From positions 322,501 through 386,500 of the forward strand of contig NZ_CP081844.1 in NCBI RefSeq assembly GCF_019803445.1: a DNA stretch of 64,000 nucleotides, read 5' to 3'. The position numbers and the translations under genes were made by a program. Shown piece after piece: positions 61,958 through 64,000 of this stretch. The stretch's first letter is position 1, and each line of letters begins with the position of its first letter. This DNA is from Caenibius sp. WL. GTDB taxonomy: Bacteria; Pseudomonadota; Alphaproteobacteria; Sphingomonadales; Sphingomonadaceae. The notes beneath the pieces are model-generated. The model ran no database searches. It had not been told where the DNA came from and saw only the letters and a list, made by a program, of their open reading frames with translations.

Positions 61958-64000
61958 GGGAGCGTCCCACCTGTTCCGCCGTATCGCGCGACAGGCCGGG
62001 GGTGGCCGCGATCCGTTCCAGCTCGCCGCGCATCAATGCGGAGCGGACCGGCTCTATCCGCCGCCAGCGGCCCAGCGGCGGGACAAAGCGCGCCGCCGTC
62101 TGCGCGTTGATCGGGTCGAGCGCGAGGATCAGGTCGGCAATCATACGATACCCTTCGCCGTCCCGCGCATGGAATGCCTGCGGATTGCCCGCGAAAGCCA
62201 TGTAGAGCGCACGCACCCGGTTAGGATTGTGCAGTGTGAAATCGGAATGCTGCGCCAGCGCTTTCACATGTTCCAGCGCCTGGCGGTGCAGCGATCCGGC
62301 CTGAAGCGAAAACCACTTGTCGATCACCAGCGCATTGCCATCATAGCGGGCTTTGAAATCGGCCAGCAATTCGGCGCGGGCGGGCGTGTCGAGCCCTGCA
62401 AGCACCATCAGCGCGCCTTGCCGGTCGGTCATGTTGTCCGCCGCGCGATATTGCGCCGCGGCCAATTCCGCCGCCCGTTCGGACACACCCGCCGCCAGCA
62501 GGACGAGTGCCTGCGTCTTGAGCTTGCGGGCGCCGCGCGCCGCCGCATCGAGGCTGTAAGGCACGGCGGAAGCCCGCGCATGCAGCGCCGTGAGCCGCTG
62601 TTCAAGCGTCCGGCCAAGCCAGGCTTTCAACCCTTCGCGCGCGCTGTGGATCGCACCCGGATCGGCCACCGCCATCTGTTCGGCGAGATAGGCTTCGCCC
62701 GGCAACATCATCAGTTCCCCGCGCATCAGATCGTCGAGCGCGGAATCGTCGAGAATTGCCGCCAGCGCCGTGCCGATCGCCTCGCGGCTGGCATCGCTGC
62801 CGCCCTGCCCGCCATTCGCGGTGAGATACTGCACCGTCAGGCTTTGCATCGCTTCGTAGCGGGCGAAGGGATCATCATCGTGCGCGGCGAGAAACACCAG
62901 TTCATCTTCCGCCACCGTCCGTTCGATCGCCACCGGCGCGGAAAAGCCGCGATTGAGCGACAGGGCGGGCAGGCGGGCAAAACCGGGGAAATGGAACGTA
63001 TCCGCCGCCTTATCGAGCACAACGAGCTGTTCGCCGCCATGCGTGCCGCTGTCCCGGTCGAACAGCGCGAGCTTGAGCGGGATCGGCATCGGTTGCTTGT
63101 CCGGCTGGCCGGGGGTTGCGGGCACCGTCTGCGCGAGGTGCAGCACCGCCGTATCCCCGTCATGCTCCAGCCGCGCTTCGACCCTGGGCGTTCCCGCCTG
63201 GCTGTACCACAGGCGGAACTGGCCAAGATCGAGCCCTGTGCCATCTTCCATCGCCTTGACGAAATCCTCGCACGTGGCCGCTTCGCCATCGTGGCGGGTG
63301 AAGTAGAGATCGCTGCCTTTGCGGAACGCTTCGGGCCCGGCCATGGTCCGCATCATGCGGATCACTTCGGCGCCCTTGTTATAGATCGTCGCGGTGTAGA
63401 AATTGGAAATCTCGCGATAGGCATCGGGCCGGATCGGATGCGCCAGCGGCCCCGAATCCTCGGGAAACTGGGCCGAGCGGAGCACCCGCACATCCTCGAT
63501 CCGCTTGACGCTTTCCGAACCCATCGCCTGACTGAACAACTGGTCGCGCAGGACGGTGAACCCTTCCTTCAGCGAAAGCTGGAACCAGTCGCGGCAGGTG
63601 ACGCGGTTGCCCGACCAGTTGTGGAAGTATTCGTGGCCGATCACCCCTTCGATCGCGTCATAATCGGCATCGGTGGCGGTTTCCGGATCGGCGAGGACAT
63701 AGCGGGTGTTGAAGACGTTGAGCCCCTTGTTCTCCATCGCGCCCATATTGAAATCGCTGACAGCAACGATGTTGAACAGGTCCAGATCGTATTCGCGGCC
63801 GAAAGTCTCCTCGTCCCACTGCATGCTGTGCCTGAGCGAACGCATGGCGTGATCGGTGCGTTCGAGATCGCCCGCGCGCACCCAGATGGCGAGATCGACG
63901 GTGCGCCCGCTCATCGTGGTGAAAGTATCGCGGTTGGCCACCAGATCGCCCGCCACCAGCGCGAACAGATAGGACGGCTTGGGCCAGGGGTCATGCCATT
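61950..64000 (-). CDS. pepN: Aminopeptidase N (M1 family), 5' end outside window
   Basis: The C-terminal 680 residues or so of a PepN-type M1 aminopeptidase; the coding frame continues to the window edge through DPWPKPSYLFALVAGDLV, so the start lies beyond 64000. The zinc site is VIGHEYFHNWSGNRVTCRDWFQLSLKEG (HExxH and downstream Glu), with the FNTRYVLADPETATDADY region just before it. The long helical C-terminus (to QVGRSLG) matches E. coli PepN. It removes N-terminal residues from peptides in the cytoplasm. It overlaps pgeF by eight bases. Confidence 0.95.
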   Translation of the reverse strand, partial: WHDPWPKPSYLFALVAGDLVANRDTFTTMSGRTVDLAIWVRAGDLERTDHAMRSLRHSMQWDEETFGREYDLDLFNIVAVSDFNMGAMENKGLNVFNTRYVLADPETATDADYDAIEGVIGHEYFHNWSGNRVTCRDWFQLSLKEGFTVLRDQLFSQAMGSESVKRIEDVRVLRSAQFPEDSGPLAHPIRPDAYREISNFYTATIYNKGAEVIRMMRTMAGPEAFRKGSDLYFTRHDGEAATCEDFVKAMEDGTGLDLGQFRLWYSQAGTPRVEARLEHDGDTAVLHLAQTVPATPGQPDKQPMPIPLKLALFDRDSGTHGGEQLVVLDKAADTFHFPGFARLPALSLNRGFSAPVAIERTVAEDELVFLAAHDDDPFARYEAMQSLTVQYLTANGGQGGSDASREAIGTALAAILDDSALDDLMRGELMMLPGEAYLAEQMAVADPGAIHSAREGLKAWLGRTLEQRLTALHARASAVPYSLDAAARGARKLKTQALVLLAAGVSERAAELAAAQYRAADNMTDRQGALMVLAGLDTPARAELLADFKARYDGNALVIDKWFSLQAGSLHRQALEHVKALAQHSDFTLHNPNRVRALYMAFAGNPQAFHARDGEGYRMIADLILALDPINAQTAARFVPPLGRWRRIEPVRSALMRGELERIAATPGLSRDTAEQVGRSLG

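Overview
The window is GC-rich chromosomal DNA from an alphaproteobacterium, most probably a sphingomonad (Sphingomonadales, Novosphingobium or Sphingobium type). This is inferred from gene content and protein style: MipZ, COQ9, a ubiquinol-cytochrome c chaperone, DUF1134, a petABC-encoded bc1 complex, a tonB-exbB-exbD-exbD cluster, and GTTCGGCCTGAGCCTGTCGAA-type and GCGGGAATGAC-type palindromic repeats. No database search was possible. The content is mostly housekeeping. I see no phage, plasmid, insertion sequence, CRISPR array or defence island.

Layout. 0-2.4 kb: a polysaccharide flippase and a Branch-family glycosyltransferase, probably the edge of a surface-polysaccharide locus. 2.5-5.8 kb: an Atm1-type ABC exporter and a POT/MFS transporter. 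5.8-8.5 kb (minus): hslV-hslU-DUF1737 and bamE. 8.6-9.7 kb: bc1 chaperone and DUF177. 9.7-13.9 kb (minus): ssb, feoA-feoB, ankyrin protein, COQ9. 14-18 kb (plus): Sco, UPF0260, a YgjP-type metallopeptidase, a small membrane protein, ribD and ribE. 18.2-20.9 kb (minus): GNAT, aromatic aminotransferase, DUF1134/EipA. 21 kb: tRNA-Ser(GCT), a decayed propionyl-CoA synthetase fragment, then acs and an NTF2-like gene. 24-29.7 kb: a very large autotransporter-OmpA hybrid gene flanked by two unusually long non-coding stretches. 29.8-31.6 kb: glnK-amtB behind a textbook sigma-54 promoter. 31.7-45.2 kb (minus): nuclease, prfC, pheS-pheT, AraC regulator, rpmI-rplT, MFS transporter, hisN, prs, glpX, hom. 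45.3-49.2 kb: a secreted unknown protein, then the tonB operon. 49.5-56.5 kb: Lhr-type helicase, DUF2059 protein, mipZ-J-protein-phosphohexomutase, and panC. 56.6-58.1 kb: a CsgG-like protein and a lipoprotein gene broken by an amber codon. 58.2-64 kb (minus): petA-petB-petC, pgeF and the 3' part of pepN.

Themes. Envelope biology is strongly represented: flippase, BamE, EipA, the autotransporter, TonB, the CsgG-like protein and PgeF. Respiration is covered by petABC, the bc1 chaperone, COQ9 and Sco. Iron uptake is covered by feoAB and TonB, and nitrogen sensing by glnK-amtB. The most unusual object is the 1481-residue protein at 24724-29169. It joins a repeat-rich passenger, an autotransporter-like beta-barrel, a run of about 15 prolines and a C-terminal OmpA peptidoglycan-binding domain, so the barrel is internal rather than C-terminal. 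Other points worth following are the in-frame TAG in the 57.5 kb lipoprotein gene, the prpE remnant beside acs, the sigma-54 promoter with an upstream palindrome, and the hairpin between exbB and exbD.
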